DNA of 5,615 nt from an uncultured Myxococcales bacterium (GTDB lineage Bacteria; Myxococcota_A; Bradymonadia; UBA7976; UBA1532), in the NCBI GenBank assembly GCA_937896275.1, contig CALBMW010000959.1, positions 1 through 5,615 of the forward strand, written 5' to 3'. Made by a program: the position numbers and the translations under genes. Under the pieces are notes generated by a model that saw only the letters and a program-made list of their open reading frames with translations, did not search any database and was not told the DNA's origin. Numbering within the stretch: position 1 is the stretch's first letter; every line of letters begins with the position of its first letter. Below, one piece after another: positions 5,002 through 5,615 of this stretch.

Positions 5002-5615
5002 ATGACGCGCGCGATGGCGCTGGCGGGGGCAGGAATTGCGTGGGCGATCGGCGTCGGGCAGGCCGGCGCGGTGGAGCACCGCCTCTCCGCCCTCGCGATG
5101 GGCGAAGGACTGCAAGACGACGATCGGCCGGCGCATGGCGCGGCGTTGTTGGCCTGGGACATGACCGGACTCCCACGCGACGCGTCGCTGGGGCTGATCT
5201 ACAACACCGACACCTTGCGCCTCGAGGTCGACGGCCTTCGGCTGTCGGACGCCGCGTTCTTCGGGGCGCGCGTGACCGGTGAGGCCTTCATCGCGGGTCT
5301 GAGCCGCGACTACTGGCAAGACGGCGGCGTGCTGCTCGACCGGACCTTCACGTCGAGCTACGTGCAGGCGCAGGCGTGGTTGAAGTTGCGGCTGGCCGAG
5401 CCGGCGTGGTTCGAGATCGAGATCGGGGGCCGTCGCTGGTTCGCGGGTGCCACCGACGACAGCGCGGACGCCTTCGTCCTGCCGCCCGAGGCGTGGGTCT
5501 TCGAGCCGCGCCTGCGCTTCACGTGGTGGGGCGCCGAGGACGACGCGGCGTGGCACGACCGCCAGCGTCTCTTCGCGCGCGTCGGTGGCTTCGCGGCGGG
5601 CGTCGAGGCGGGCGG
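5002..5615 (+). CDS. Exported beta-strand-rich protein, probably outer membrane, N-terminal part
   Basis: Open from ATG at 5002 to the right edge: 204 full codons without a stop and with strongly GC-rich third positions. A good GGAGG site precedes it. Residues 1-23 form a signal peptide (MTRAMALAGAGIAWAIGVGQAGA) with an AGA cleavage site before V24. After a short polar segment containing LAMGEGLQDDDRPAH, the chain alternates polar and hydrophobic residues in stretches ending in turns: LGLIYNTDTLRLEVDGLRL, FIAGLSRDYWQDGG, YVQAQAWLKLRL, WFEIEIGGRRWFAG, VFEPRLRFTWWGAED, LFARVGGFAAGVEAG. Aromatic residues cluster at strand ends, as in outer-membrane beta-barrels. I do not recognise a specific family, and a soluble periplasmic beta-sandwich remains possible. 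It is divergent from the lamin-tail gene across 207 bp. A 190-codon open frame on the opposite strand (4984-5556) is its shadow. Confidence 0.75.
   Translation, partial: MTRAMALAGAGIAWAIGVGQAGAVEHRLSALAMGEGLQDDDRPAHGAALLAWDMTGLPRDASLGLIYNTDTLRLEVDGLRLSDAAFFGARVTGEAFIAGLSRDYWQDGGVLLDRTFTSSYVQAQAWLKLRLAEPAWFEIEIGGRRWFAGATDDSADAFVLPPEAWVFEPRLRFTWWGAEDDAAWHDRQRLFARVGGFAAGVEAG

Noticed and set aside
4443..5556. Minus-strand open frames of 239 and 190 codons
   Set aside because: One is out of frame with the lamin-tail gene and the other is antisense to the exported protein gene; both products are Arg/Pro-rich and lack motifs.

Overview
The window looks like a chromosomal segment from a high-GC predatory or social deltaproteobacterium (Myxococcota or a close relative). 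The signs are very high GC with GC-rich third codon positions, several exported proteins with Asp/Gly/Pro-rich linkers, a prokaryotic lamin-tail-domain lipoprotein, and a C-terminal tail resembling the MYXO-CTERM sorting signal. The phylum is inferred from these traits; there is no rRNA or other marker gene.

Layout, left to right. (1) 1-809, plus strand: the C-terminal catalytic part of an M24B metallopeptidase (Xaa-Pro aminopeptidase/prolidase type), cut by the left edge, with all five metal ligands visible. (2) 849-2723, minus strand: a 624-residue secreted GH25 muramidase with a lipoprotein signal peptide, an NBR1-like Ig domain, a further Cys-bounded module, an acidic Pro/Gly linker and a MYXO-CTERM-like tail. 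Its signal peptide is encoded in part by a 12-bp tandem repeat. It converges on the peptidase gene with a 39-bp gap. (3) 2805-3095, minus strand: a 96-residue helical protein I do not recognise. (4) 3271-4794, minus strand: a 507-residue predicted lipoprotein with OB-fold-like modules and a C-terminal lamin tail domain. (5) 4795-5001: a 207-bp divergent control region with an AT-rich island and several small dyads. (6) 5002-5615, plus strand: the start of an exported, beta-strand-rich, probably outer-membrane protein that runs off the right edge.

The three minus-strand genes lie in the order lamin-tail lipoprotein, small protein, muramidase. Gaps of 175 and 81 bp and a promoter-like element before the muramidase make one simple operon uncertain. 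The shared theme is the cell envelope and surface: two predicted lipoproteins, one probably held at both ends, and an exported barrel-like protein. The muramidase and the right-hand protein share a short motif just after their export signals. I see no CRISPR array, tRNA, rRNA, transposon or defence system. The more unusual points are the possible double anchoring of the muramidase, its repeat-built signal peptide, the shared post-signal motif, and a 13-bp duplication at the lamin-tail stop codon that separates two otherwise in-frame reading frames.
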